From assembly GCA_963746735.1 (NCBI GenBank), contig CAVVCO010000028.1, positions 1 to 64,000 on the forward strand: a stretch of 64,000 bases of DNA, given 5' to 3'. The stretch's first letter is position 1, and every line of letters begins with the position of its first letter. The notes below the pieces were generated by a model, which did no database searches, was not told the origin of the DNA, and was given only the letters and a program-made list of their open reading frames with translations. The position numbers and the translations under genes are program-made. Positions 18,221 through 28,465 of the stretch are shown in pieces. This DNA comes from CAVSWT01 sp963746735. Its GTDB lineage: Bacteria; Bacteroidota; Ignavibacteria; Ignavibacteriales; Ignavibacteriaceae.

Positions 18221-21200
18221 TTAATTATTTACAGATGAAATATTATAATATTTTTTTCTAATATTAACTAATTCATCCATAATAATTACAAATTTACTCT
18301 CAAGTTCTGAAAAGATTTTATCTGCTTCACCATTAATGTTATCCGCCTTAGCTAATTGTTCAAGCTGAACGGCAAATTCGGACATGACTTCAACATTTAG
18401 GGTAACGCTGCTGCCTTTTAATTTATGCGAAAAGAAACGAAGCTGTTTCGCATCTTTAGAGTTTAAAGCTTTCTTAATATTTAAAATTGTTTTTGGAAGC
18501 TCATTAATATAAATGTCAATAAGTTCGACATAAAAAATTAAATCTTCTTTGGTTTGCACATCATTGTAAAAAGAAATTTTGGTTTCATCAATAATTGTGG
18601 CGTTAGTTTTCTTACTTATTAAATCATTTACCATTTCGTTTTTATCTTTTGCAATAATATCGCCCCATTTAGAAATTACATCCTGCATTGCCTCTATTCT
18701 TACCGGTTTGCTAATGTAATCATCCATACCAGCCTCTAAACAAATTTCCTTATCACCCTGCATAGCATTAGCAGTCATTGCAATTATTTTAGGTCGATCT
18801 TTGTTTCCATATTTCTCAATTATTTGTTTAGTGGTTTCAAATCCATCCATTTCGGGCATAAGGACGTCCATAAAGATAAGATCATAAGTAATTCTTTGAA
18901 TTGCTTCTAGAGCTTCGAATCCGTTTGCCACAATATCAGCTCTAAATCCCATCTTGTCTAATATTTTCAGAGCAACTTTTTGATTTACCATATTATCTTC
19001 AGCAACTAAGATTCTAATAGGAATATTATCCCCAAGTTTTGAATTAATCTCAGGCTGCTTTGTGTACTTCTCTTTGCTGATTAATTTTCCATTATCAAAA
19101 GCAGAAAGTAAGCTTCTATATAATTGAACTTGTTTAATTGGTTTATTAATGAATGCAGAGAGTTTCACATCGCTATGGTTTTCAACACCATCTTTATTGC
19201 CGATAGAAGTTAGAATTATAATCGGTAGGTTTTTATAATTTTCTATTTCATGAATTTTTCTTGCAAGCTCTACTCCACTCATCCCCGGCATTTGATAATC
19301 TAATATTGCCAGATCAAATTTTTCATTTTTATTCAAATTATTCAATGCTTCGCGTGGTGTAGAAAATAAAGTAGGCAACATTTCCCAGCCCTGCGTTTGA
19401 AGCATTAATATTCTCCGATTTGTATAATTATCATCAACTATTAATACTTTTTTATTTTTTAACTTAGCTGTGTTGCTGCTTAAATATATTTTTGATTGAG
19501 AAGAGACGGCCTGGGTTTGAAGTGTAAAATAAAAGGTTGTGCCTTCACCAACTTTACTTTCAAGCCACATTTTCCCTTTCATCATTTCAGTTAAACGTTT
19601 GCTAATTGCAAGCCCTAATCCTGTTCCGCCATGAGTTCTGGTTGTGGAAGAATCAACCTGGCTGAATGATTTAAATAATCTGTCCATCTTGTCTTCAGGT
19701 ATTCCAATACCGGAATCTTTAACAGCGAAAGTAATTTCATGAATATTATCGTACAGTAATTCTGAAGAGACTGAAATAAATACTTCTCCCTTTTCTGTAA
19801 ATTTGATTGCATTACTTAAAAGGTTAGTTAATATTTGTCTTAAACGTGTAACGTCTCCGTTGATAGTATTGGGAGTGTTATTTTCTATTATGTAAGCAAG
19901 GTCCAAACTTTTTTCTGAAGCTTTTGATGCTAAAAGATCAAGCGAATCTTCAACACAATCTCTCAAATCAAACGGCTGATATTCTAATTCTAATTTTTCC
20001 GATTCAATTTTTGAAAAATCTAAAATGTCATTTATAATTACAAGTAATTGATCTCCACTCAATCTTATTGTTTCGACAAATTCTCTCTGATTTTCATTCA
20101 TATCCGTATCTAGCAATAAGCCTGTCATTCCAATAACACCGTTCATCGGTGTACGAATTTCATGGCTCATTAAAGCAAGGAATTCACTTTTAGCTCTGGC
20201 TGCTTTTTCTGCTTTAATTAGTGCTTTATCCAGCTCTTCATTTTTCAAAATCATTTCTTCGCGAATATTATTTCTTTTTATCACTGCTCCTAAGGTTGAA
20301 GCAACAGTAATTAAAAGAGATTCTTCATTATCAGTCCAAACGCGGTCTTTTTGACATTCATCAAAACCAACAAATCCCCAATATTTTCCATCAACTAAAA
20401 TAGGTACAAGAATTAATGATTTAATAGAATTGTCGACAAACATCTTCCTATAATTTTCGGGAAGATTCTTTAATATAAATTTGAGAGTATTTCCATTTTC
20501 AAAATTTTCATAAAAGTTCAAAGATCCAAACCTTGAATATGAAAGTTTTTTTAAAGAGCCATTTCTTATTTGATTGTTTACAGTCAGTGATGCCCATTCG
20601 TATTGAATTGAAATATATCTTTCCCCGGTTTCTTCATCTTCACAGTGTTTGTAAATGTAAACACGGTCTACTTCGGCTGCTGTACCTAAAACTTCAAGTG
20701 CTTCATTGAAGCCCAGGTCAAATTCATTTGCTGCAATTAATTTTTTTGTGGCTTCTGAAATTCCCTGCAGCAGTCTATCTTTTTTCTTTAAAAGAAACTC
20801 ATCTTCTTTTCGCTGAGTAACATCTCTGAAAATACTAAGAATATGCCTTTTACCGCCGATGTCATCAATAAAAGAATTAGTTACTTCATGATAAACTGTT
20901 TTACCGTTCCAAAGTTTTGCAATCGTTTCAAATTTTGGCTTTAAATTTTTTGTTCTAAAATTCTGAATATATTTGCTAAGAATATGCTCTGAATTAGATG
21001 GGTCATAAACCATATATAATGAAAGGCCGTCAATCTCTTCTTTCGGTTTGCCAATCATATCGGCATAAGCCTGGTTGCACATAATAATTACGCCATGCTC
21101 ATTTGTTAATCTCATTCCATCTGAAGATTTTTCCCATATTGTGCGGAATGTACTTTCAGAATTTTTTAATCTTTCTTCAGCATGAACTTTTTCACTTATT

Positions 21201-21786
21201 TCGTGAAGGGTTCCTTGACCAAAATACTCACCGTCTAAATAGTAGACTCTTGCATTAAATTCTACCGGGATTTTCTTTCCAGATTTATGAATAATAGTCA
21301 AGACTTGATTAACAATATTCCTTTTTCACGGAATACTTTAATAAGAACTGAAATTCCAAAATTCTTTTCATCAGCAGTGAGAAAATGTATAATCGATTTA
21401 CCTAAAACTTCTTCAACTTCATAACCCAAAAGTTCTTTTATAGAGGGAGTTAGGTAAGTTATTTTACCTGTTTTAGAAACTCTAAATATTACATCAATAG
21501 ATGATTCAAGAGCAATATTTAATTCATCAAATTTTTGTTTTTGTAATAGAAAGCTGTCTTTTATAGTATTTACTAATGTGTCAAATTTACCTATGGATTC
21601 ATCATTTAGAGGAAATTCATGAACTAAATCTCTCAGATCGTCTAATTCACATTTATCCTCTTCAGTGTGAACCATTGTTAAAATGTTCTCTTCCGTGTCA
21701 GTTTTCAAATTTTTCAACTGGTAATTGTTTATATTTTCCATATTATCGGATATAAAACATATTAGTTTATTCAAAAATCGAACCAT
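18221..21786 (-). CDS. Hybrid sensor histidine kinase (PAS-PAS-GAF-HisKA-HATPase-REC-REC-HPt), frameshifted
   Basis: Reads as two overlapping frames: 162 residues (21786-21298) ending inside a PAS domain, then 1026 residues to 18221. Across the break the second frame reads IVNQVLTIIHKSGKK, a perfect continuation of the PAS beta-sheet, so one ~1180-residue protein is intended. The break is near 21315-21322 (ATAT where AT is expected). Domains after the first PAS: a second PAS, a GAF domain (FDLGFNEALEVLGTAAEVDR), HisKA with LMSHEIRTPMN, HATPase, REC1 (AILDYQMPG), REC2 (IFMDVLMPEMDG) and HPt (FFSHKLKGSS). All phospho-accepting residues are present. No membrane segment is evident, so it is a cytoplasmic phosphorelay kinase. 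It diverges from the tricarboxylate operon across 94 bases and might control it (inference). Confidence 0.88.
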
Positions 21787-21880
21787 TATTAGATTTTTAT
21801 AAATACTTTAATTCTTCTTGTTTAGTTATTTTTTAATATCTAATTTTGATCTCATATTTTATAACTTATGGGGATATCCT

Positions 21881-23062
21881 ATGATACATACTATAGTTTC
21901 AATGCCCGGTGACGGTATTGGAAAAACTGTTCTTCCTGAATCTATTAGAGTTTTAGAAGCATCAGGTTTTAAAGCAAATTATGTCCATGCAGATATTGGC
22001 TGGGACTTTTGGTGCAAAGAAGGAAATGCTCTTCCTCAAAGGACTATTGAACTTTTAGAAAAGCATAAAATTGGTCTATTCGGTGCAATAACCAGCAAAC
22101 CAAAATCTGCCGCTGAAAAAGAACTTGATCCTTCACTTAAAGGTAAAGGTTATGTTTATTTTAGCCCTATTGTTGGCTTGCGTCAGCATTTCGATCTGGA
22201 TATTTGTATCCGACCATGCAAATCTTTTAAAGGCAATCCGCTTAACTTCATTAGAAGATCAAATGATGGTTTTGAAGAACCATTAGTAGACGCTGTAATT
22301 TTCCGGCAAAATACTGAGGGATTATATTCCGGTGTTGAGTGGACAAACCCTCCAAAGCAAGTTAGAGACGCATTTGAAACTCATTCAAAGATGAAGAAGT
22401 TCAAAGAAGTTAATAGCGAAGATCTTGCAATCTCAACAAGAATTATGTCCCGCCAAGCCTGTCAGCGAATTGTTAAAGAAGCATTTGAATATGCAAATAA
22501 ATTTGGTTATAAAAATGTAACTGTTTGTGAAAAGCCAAATGTATTAAGAGAGACTTCAGGAATGATGCTAGCTGAAGCAAAAATTATCGCAAAAAATTAT
22601 CCGCACATACAATTATGGGATACAAACATTGACGCACAAATGATGTGGCTGACAAAGAATCCTGAGATCTACGGAGTAATTGTTGCTGAAAATATGTTCG
22701 GTGATATTATTAGCGATGGCTTTGCCGGGTTAGTAGGCGGACTTGGTTTTGCTTGCAGTGCAAACATTGGAAAAGATGTTTCAGTATTTGAACCCACTCA
22801 TGGTTCAGCTCCAAAATACCAGGAATTAGATCCTTCAATCGTAAATCCAATTGCAATGATTTTAAGTGCTTGCATGATGCTTGAACATTTAGGCGAAAAT
22901 GATAAAGCTGAAAAAATCAGAACTGCAGTTGCAAAAGTGATTGAAGAAGGCAAAGTAAAAACTTATGACATGATGAAACTAAAAGGCGGGCCGGATGTAT
23001 TCAAACAGGGAGCTTGCACAACACAGCAAATAACAGATGAAATTATTAGGAAAATTGTTTAA
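21881..23062 (+). CDS. icd: Isocitrate/isopropylmalate-type decarboxylating dehydrogenase, probably isocitrate dehydrogenase
   Basis: The frame is open from 21818, but M at 21881 (MIHTIVSMPGDGIGKTV) is the family start; 393 residues. Family signatures: the N-terminal PGDGIG, the substrate-binding RQNTEGLYSGVEW, and the nucleotide/metal region NMFGDIISDGFAGLVGGLG with EPTHGSAPKY. These fit isocitrate dehydrogenase better than LeuB because of NTEGLYSG and the neighbouring aconitase; homoisocitrate dehydrogenase cannot be excluded. It converts isocitrate to 2-oxoglutarate. First gene of the plus-strand operon. Confidence 0.85.
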   Translation: MIHTIVSMPGDGIGKTVLPESIRVLEASGFKANYVHADIGWDFWCKEGNALPQRTIELLEKHKIGLFGAITSKPKSAAEKELDPSLKGKGYVYFSPIVGLRQHFDLDICIRPCKSFKGNPLNFIRRSNDGFEEPLVDAVIFRQNTEGLYSGVEWTNPPKQVRDAFETHSKMKKFKEVNSEDLAISTRIMSRQACQRIVKEAFEYANKFGYKNVTVCEKPNVLRETSGMMLAEAKIIAKNYPHIQLWDTNIDAQMMWLTKNPEIYGVIVAENMFGDIISDGFAGLVGGLGFACSANIGKDVSVFEPTHGSAPKYQELDPSIVNPIAMILSACMMLEHLGENDKAEKIRTAVAKVIEEGKVKTYDMMKLKGGPDVFKQGACTTQQITDEIIRKIV

Positions 23063-23106
23063 CTGTTTAATTGCTTTATTGTTTTATCTTAAATCAACAA
23101 TTTCAA

Positions 23107-23134
23107 GGCTGTCACGGTCCTAACCGTGACAGAA
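23107..23134. repeat. Perfect palindromic hairpin
   Basis: CTGTCACGGT, a 4-base loop, then ACCGTGACAG, between the icd and HD-like genes. No U-run follows, so it is more likely a REP-type element or an mRNA stabiliser than a terminator. Confidence 0.7.
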
Positions 23135-23165
23135 ATTATTTGTAGAACTATTTAAGAGGGAGTTT

Positions 23166-23696
23166 ATGGAAGACAAAATATTAAAAATCTGGCCGGAAAT
23201 AAATTGGATTAAAGATGAAGAACTTCGCGAAAAAGTTTTAAACTGCTGGATATATGCAGTTGAAAACAGCGTTTTATCAATCGAAGATTTATCAACAATT
23301 CCATTTTCACTTCTAATTAAAAATTGCAACATCACATTTATGAATCATAAACGTACTGCCGTACAGCTTTCTGTTGATCTTGCAGAAAGAATGAAAAATA
23401 ATTTTGGTGATGAAATAAAAATTGATATGGATACTTTAATCGCCGGTGCAATTTTAATTGATGTTGGAAAGTTGATTGAATACAAAATGGTTAATGGGAA
23501 ATTAGCAACAAGCGATGCGGGAAAACTTGTACGTCACCCTTTCAGCGGACTTGCAATTGCAGATAGATTTGGAGTTCCAGCTGAGGTGCAGCATATTATT
23601 GCTACGCATTCCAAAGAAGGTGACCTTGGATATAGAACCGTAGAATCGATAATTGTTCATCATGCAGATTTTGTTTCTTTCGAGCCTTTTAAATAA
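23166..23696 (+). CDS. HD-domain-like protein with altered catalytic His
   Basis: 176 residues. HD superfamily pattern: NHKRTA (His61), then GAILIDVGKLIEY, where the diagnostic HD pair reads Ile98-Asp99, then RHPFSG (His124), IIATHSKEG (His about 147) and VHHADF. One of the metal ligands that names the family is therefore missing although the rest is retained. HD proteins are usually metal-dependent phosphohydrolases, often on nucleotides; loss of the His argues for altered metal binding or a regulatory role. It sits inside a TCA-type operon between icd and the aconitase-like gene, so it could act on or sense an intermediate, which is unproven. A single missense base-call (CAT to ATT needs two changes) makes error unlikely. 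Confidence 0.75.
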   Translation: MEDKILKIWPEINWIKDEELREKVLNCWIYAVENSVLSIEDLSTIPFSLLIKNCNITFMNHKRTAVQLSVDLAERMKNNFGDEIKIDMDTLIAGAILIDVGKLIEYKMVNGKLATSDAGKLVRHPFSGLAIADRFGVPAEVQHIIATHSKEGDLGYRTVESIIVHHADFVSFEPFK

Positions 23697-23734
23697 CTCT
23701 TATATGATATTGCGACATTCTTAGGGAGAGAATT

Positions 23735-25705
23735 ATGAGTCAAACTTTAATTGAAAAAATAGCTCAAAAATATGCAGTGGGATTAGGTAAGAATCATGAA
23801 GTTCATAGCGGGGATTATCTTTCGATCAAACCAGCTTATGTAATGACACATGATAATACCGGCGCAGTAATTCCAAAATTTAAAAGTATTGGCGCAGAAA
23901 AAATTGCAAATCCAAGACAAGTTGTTTTTGCATTGGATCATAACGTTCAGGATAAAAGCGAAAAAAATTTAGAGAAATATAAAAAGATAGAAAATTTCGC
24001 CAAGCAAATGGGCGTAGATTTTTATCCTGCCGGAAGAGGAATTGGCCATCAGATAATGTGTGAAGAAGGCTATGCTTTTCCCGGAACAATGGCAGTTGCT
24101 TCAGATAGCCATTCAAATATGTACGGCGGATTAGGCTGTTTGGGAACACCAATTGTCCGCACAGATGCAGCAGCTATTTGGGCAACTGGAAGAACCTGGT
24201 GGCAGGTACCTCCAATTGCAAAAGTTATTTTGAAAGGAAAATTAAGGCCAGGAATTTCAGGCAAAGATGTTATCATTTCTCTTTGTGGGAAATTTAATAA
24301 TGATGAAGTATTAAATTATGCTATTGAATTTGCAGGCGAAGGTTTAAAACATTTATCACTTGCTGAAAGATTAACAATAGCAAATATGACAACCGAATGG
24401 GGAGCTTTAGCCGGAGTTTTTCCTATTGATGAAATTACAATTGAATGGTTAAAAAGAAGAGAAGAAATTATTTCAATCAGAGGATTGGAAGGAGTTGCTT
24501 CAGATACTGATGGCAAAGGCAAACATCCTCGAATAAATCATAAAACAATTTCACATCTTGAAAAAGATATAATCACAGCAGATAAAGATGCATTTTATTC
24601 TAAAGAAATAACTATTGATTTAAATTCAGTCCAGCCGACTGTAGCCGGGCCAAACAATGTTAAAACCATTACTTCCCTTTCAAAAATAAAAGCTCAAGAT
24701 ATTAAAATAAATAAAGCGTATTTAGTTTCATGTGTTAACAGCAGGCTGAATGATATTAGAGAAGCTGCTGCGATAGTTAGAGGGAAAAAAGTTGCACAAG
24801 GTGTTGAGTTTTATGTTGCCGCTGCATCAAGTGAAATACAAGCAGAATGCGAACGGAATGGTGATTGGCAGGCATTAATTCATGCTGGAGCGAAACCATT
24901 GCCTCCCGGATGCGGGCCATGCATTGGTTTAGGAACCGGACTTTTACAAGACGGAGAAGTGGGAATTTCTGCAACCAATAGAAACTTCAAAGGTAGAATG
25001 GGTTCTCCAAATGCACAAGCATATTTAGCTTCGCCTGCTGTAGTTGCGTCATCAGCAATTTCAGGCAAAATTGATTACGCCTGGGAATATTGTCCAGTTG
25101 AAATTGAAGGCTCAATAAAAATTCATCGACATAAAAATGGTAAAGCAAAATCATCTGTTGAAATAATCAAAGGATTTCCAAAATCAATTGACGGTGAAAT
25201 TATTTTCTGTCATCAAGATAATTTGAATACTGATGGAATCTATCCCGGCAAATACACTTACGTTGATGATTTTACACCACAGCAGCAAGCTGGTGTTGTT
25301 ATGGAAAACTATGACCCTGAATTTAAGAATATTGCTAAAGATGGAGACTTATTAGTTGGCGGATTTAATTTTGGAACCGGCAGTTCTCGCGAACAAGCTG
25401 CTACAGCGTTAAAGTACAAAGGAATAAAATTAGTAATTGCCGGAACATTCAATGAAACATACAAGCGTAATGCATTGAACAACGGTTTTCTTTTAATTGA
25501 ATGCCCTGAACTTGTAAATGACTTAAAGAATAAATTCGGAAAAGAAAAATTAACGGTTAAAACCGATATGAATGCAAAAGTTAATTTTGCAGATTCATCA
25601 ATAACATTCAATAAAAAAACTTATTCTTTTAGTTCGGTTGGCAAAGCGGCTCAAGAGCTTATTGTTGATGGCGGTTTGGAAGAATGGGTGAAGAAAAATA
25701 TTTAA
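23735..25705 (+). CDS. Aconitase / homoaconitase-like hydratase
   Basis: 656 residues with large and small aconitase domains in one chain. The three Fe-S cluster cysteines are in SCVNSRLND and CGPCIGLG; substrate-binding SDSHSNMYGGLG and the swivel-domain GTGSSREQAATALKYKG are present. The length and the MTHDNTGAV start resemble homoaconitase/LysF-type single-chain enzymes and the short aconitases of anaerobes more than AcnA (890) or AcnB (865). In context, with isocitrate dehydrogenase and citrate lyase, citrate-isocitrate interconversion is most likely. Preceded by a good ribosome site (AGGGAGAGAATT). Confidence 0.88.
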   Translation: MSQTLIEKIAQKYAVGLGKNHEVHSGDYLSIKPAYVMTHDNTGAVIPKFKSIGAEKIANPRQVVFALDHNVQDKSEKNLEKYKKIENFAKQMGVDFYPAGRGIGHQIMCEEGYAFPGTMAVASDSHSNMYGGLGCLGTPIVRTDAAAIWATGRTWWQVPPIAKVILKGKLRPGISGKDVIISLCGKFNNDEVLNYAIEFAGEGLKHLSLAERLTIANMTTEWGALAGVFPIDEITIEWLKRREEIISIRGLEGVASDTDGKGKHPRINHKTISHLEKDIITADKDAFYSKEITIDLNSVQPTVAGPNNVKTITSLSKIKAQDIKINKAYLVSCVNSRLNDIREAAAIVRGKKVAQGVEFYVAAASSEIQAECERNGDWQALIHAGAKPLPPGCGPCIGLGTGLLQDGEVGISATNRNFKGRMGSPNAQAYLASPAVVASSAISGKIDYAWEYCPVEIEGSIKIHRHKNGKAKSSVEIIKGFPKSIDGEIIFCHQDNLNTDGIYPGKYTYVDDFTPQQQAGVVMENYDPEFKNIAKDGDLLVGGFNFGTGSSREQAATALKYKGIKLVIAGTFNETYKRNALNNGFLLIECPELVNDLKNKFGKEKLTVKTDMNAKVNFADSSITFNKKTYSFSSVGKAAQELIVDGGLEEWVKKNI

Positions 25706-25731
25706 AAACTTATTAAAACATCATTCAAATT

Positions 25732-27165
25732 ATGGAAAAATCAATCTCAAGAACAATCTCAGAATTTGCTGTTAATCTTAAATACAGCGACTTACCAAAA
25801 GAAGTAATTCACGAAGTAAAAAGATATTTGTACGATTCAATAGGCTGCGCTTACGGTGCTTACAAAACAAAAGATGTTAATATTTTAAGAGACATCTACA
25901 AAACCATGGAAGGTAAACCGGAAGCAACGTTAATTGGTTTTGGTGATAAACTGCCGGCAGTTAATGTTACATTAATAAATTCCTTAATGATTCGTGCTTT
26001 AGATTTCAATGACATTTATTGGAAAGAAGATCCTTCTCACCCTTCTGATTTAATTCCAGCTGCATTAGCTGTTGGTGAACTTGTTAATGCTTCTATGGAA
26101 GAAGTTATAACTGCAATCGTATTGGCCTATGAATTTGAGCAAAGGCTTTGTGAATTTGCTGTGCCTGGAATACGTGAACGGAAATGGCATCACGCAACCT
26201 TAACACAATTTGTTTCTCCAATTGTTGCCGGAAAACTTTTAGGATTAACTGTTGATCAAATGGTAAATGCAATTGGAATTAGCGGAAGTCATAATCATAC
26301 TATTGGATGTCCAACTGCCGGCAAATTAACAATGATGAAAAATACTGTTGACCCGATGGCTGTGCAGTCTGGAGTTTTTGCCGCATTGATGGCTCAAAAA
26401 GGTTACAGCGGAACTGAAGCTGTCTTTGAAGGAAAAGAAGGTTTCATGGATTGCTTTTTTGGTTACAATGCAAAAGAGCAAAAAGTTGATCCGGTTAAAA
26501 TGAAAGGAAGAGATGCGGTAACTGAATGGAAATGGAATATTGAAAAATTCATTGGCGGACTTGGTGAGAAATTTAAAATTATGGAATGCGGAATGAAGGC
26601 ATTCCCTACAGAAGCTTTAACTCATACTCACATTTCTGCGGTGCTAAATGTAGTTACAAAAAACAATATAACTTATGATCAAATTGAATCTGCGACATTA
26701 ACTACATTGGCACAAGCTTATGATATTCTTTTTGATCCTCACAAATACAGGCCGGAGTCACGTGAAACTGCAGATCATTCTCTCCCCTATTGTATCGCAG
26801 CAGCGTTGGTCGATCATAAAATTACAACGCAATCATTCTCAGATGAAAAAATGAAAGACCCGAAAATCTGGGAAGTGATTGATAAAATAAAAGGCGAGCC
26901 TTCAATTGAATTTGAAAAAATGTTCCCGGCGAAACAGCCATCTAAAGCAGTTATAAAAACAAAAGACGGGAAAGAATTTTCAGAATATCTTGAATACCCG
27001 AAAGGTGATCCAAGAGAACCAATGACAATGGAAGACCTTGATAATAAATTTAATTCACTATCCGGAAATATTTTATCAAGTTCAAAGCAGAAAGAAGTGA
27101 AAGAAGCAATTTTTAGTTGTGAAAAACTAAGTGCTCAAGAATTCATGAAAACATTAATTGTTTAA
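25732..27165 (+). CDS. MmgE/PrpD family protein
   Basis: 477 residues covering the full family. N-terminal helical domain with RALDFNDIYWKEDPSHPSD, then the central AIGISGSHNHTIGCPTAG and the lid domain. The family includes 2-methylcitrate dehydratase (PrpD), cis-aconitate decarboxylase and iminodisuccinate epimerase, so the reaction is not fixed. Placement between an aconitase-like gene (27 bases upstream) and citrate lyase subunits strongly implies a tricarboxylic acid substrate such as 2-methylcitrate, citrate or cis-aconitate. No prpC or prpB lies in the window. Confidence 0.85.
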   Translation: MEKSISRTISEFAVNLKYSDLPKEVIHEVKRYLYDSIGCAYGAYKTKDVNILRDIYKTMEGKPEATLIGFGDKLPAVNVTLINSLMIRALDFNDIYWKEDPSHPSDLIPAALAVGELVNASMEEVITAIVLAYEFEQRLCEFAVPGIRERKWHHATLTQFVSPIVAGKLLGLTVDQMVNAIGISGSHNHTIGCPTAGKLTMMKNTVDPMAVQSGVFAALMAQKGYSGTEAVFEGKEGFMDCFFGYNAKEQKVDPVKMKGRDAVTEWKWNIEKFIGGLGEKFKIMECGMKAFPTEALTHTHISAVLNVVTKNNITYDQIESATLTTLAQAYDILFDPHKYRPESRETADHSLPYCIAAALVDHKITTQSFSDEKMKDPKIWEVIDKIKGEPSIEFEKMFPAKQPSKAVIKTKDGKEFSEYLEYPKGDPREPMTMEDLDNKFNSLSGNILSSSKQKEVKEAIFSCEKLSAQEFMKTLIV

Positions 27166-27242
27166 CATCGTTGCAATTGCTTTTTCATATCAACAATTTA
27201 ACAGTGTAGCAATTGAACATTAATTATAAAAGAGAATATAAA

Positions 27243-27509
27243 ATGAACAAAAATAAAATTTTAAAATCATCGGCAGGTAAACGCGGAGAATCTGTTAAAT
27301 CCGATTGTTATATCGAATTAAAATTGAAAGATTCCGGCGGAATAAAAATAAAACTCAAAAGCAAAGTTGAATCAATGTACGGTGATTCAATTAAAAATCA
27401 GATATCTGAAATGTGCAGTTTTTTTAGCATTAAAAATGCAGAAATATTAATTGAAGATACTGGCGCACTTCCATTTGTGATTGCTGCAAGATTTGAATTA
27501 GCTGTATAA
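27243..27509 (+). CDS. citD: Citrate lyase acyl carrier protein (gamma subunit)
   Basis: 88 residues from the M at 27243 (MNKNKILKSSAGKRGES); an upstream in-frame ATG at 27213 would add ten doubtful residues. The pattern SAGKRGESVKSDCYIEL, then IKIKLKSKVESMYGDSIKNQI and IEDTGALPFVIAARFE, matches CitD, including the Ser-Asp where the 2'-(5''-phosphoribosyl)-dephospho-CoA arm is attached. It carries acetyl/citryl groups between CitF and CitE. Identification rests on pattern plus position before citE and citF. Confidence 0.82.
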   Translation: MNKNKILKSSAGKRGESVKSDCYIELKLKDSGGIKIKLKSKVESMYGDSIKNQISEMCSFFSIKNAEILIEDTGALPFVIAARFELAV

Positions 27510-27585
27510 AAAATTATTTCCAAATTCAAAAAAAGAATTTCTTCTTCCCTTTAACAAAAAGAATAGCTATAAAACTACAAAAGAC

Positions 27586-28444
27586 AAATTAAGAAGAAGC
27601 AGGCTTATATCTGCCTGGCAATGAATCAAAATTTTTTATGAATGCCGGCCTTCACAATCCTGATGGAATTATACTAGATCTTGAAGACAGCGTTGCCCCG
27701 AGCGAAAAAGAATCAGCCCAGCTAATTGTACGTAATGCCCTTCGTTCAGTTGATTTTTACGGCGCTGAAAGAATGGTTCGTATAAATCAATTACCTCGCG
27801 GACTTGATGATTTGAAATTTATTGTTCCTCATAATATTCATGTAATTTTAATTCCCAAATGCGAATCTGCAAATCAAGTTCAGCAAGTTGAAAAGAAGGT
27901 GGAAGAATTAAAAAAGAAATATGACGTTAAGAATGAAATTTATTTCATGCCGATTATTGAAAGTGCTTTGGGAATAATAAAAGCTTACGAAATTGCTATG
28001 GCTTCAAAACAAAATTGTGCTTTAGCTATCGGACTTGAAGATTACACGGCTGATTTAGGAACACAAAGGACAAACGAAGGTAAAGAATCTTTCTTCGCAA
28101 GAAGCATGATTGTAAATGCTGCAAAGGCGGCCGGCATACAACCAATTGATACAGTCTTTTCGGACGTCAGTGATATGGAAGGATTAAAAGCAAGTGTACT
28201 CGAAGCAAAATCACTTGGCTTTGAAGGCAAGGGTTGTATTCATCCAAGACAAATAAAAGTTGTTCATGAAGCATTTGCTCCAACAGTAGAGGAAATAGAA
28301 AAAGCACAAAAAATTGTATCTGCATTTGAAGATGCTGAAAAGAAAGGACTTGGAGTTGTTTCTCTCGGCAGTAAAATGATTGATCCGCCGGTAGTGAAAA
28401 GAGCACAAAGAGTTATTGAGCTTGCAAAACAATTTAACAAATAG
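27586..28444 (+). CDS. citE: Citrate lyase beta subunit (citryl-ACP lyase), frameshifted near the N-terminus
   Basis: The CitE/HpcH-aldolase core from FFMNAGLHNPDGIILDLEDSV onward is intact: LEDSVAPSEKES, RINQLP, PIIESALGII, ALAIGLEDYTADLGTQR and CIHPRQIKVV, with Arg, Glu and Asp of the active site. The nearest ATG in frame (27638) removes the essential first strand. Upstream KLRRSRL is followed, after one extra base near 27604-27609, by YLPGNESKFF, recovering the canonical RRSRLYLPGN start. I find no ATG before that in frame, so the true start is unresolved; the given start is a minimum. It cleaves citryl-thioester to oxaloacetate and acetyl-thioester. Confidence 0.82.
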
Positions 28445-28465
28445 ACAATTAAGCAGATTTAAACA

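Noticed and set aside
21818..21880. ATG at 21818 as the isocitrate dehydrogenase start
   Set aside because: The extra residues are hydrophobic and unlike the family; MIHTIVSMPGDGIG at 21881 is the normal start.
27213..27242. ATG at 27213 as the citD start
   Set aside because: The ten extra residues are not family-like; the ATG at 27243 matches the usual CitD N-terminus.
27638..28444. CitE-like protein as malyl-CoA or citramalyl-CoA lyase
   Set aside because: Adjacent CitD and CitF subunits make citrate lyase the better reading, though a related acyl-CoA substrate is not excluded.
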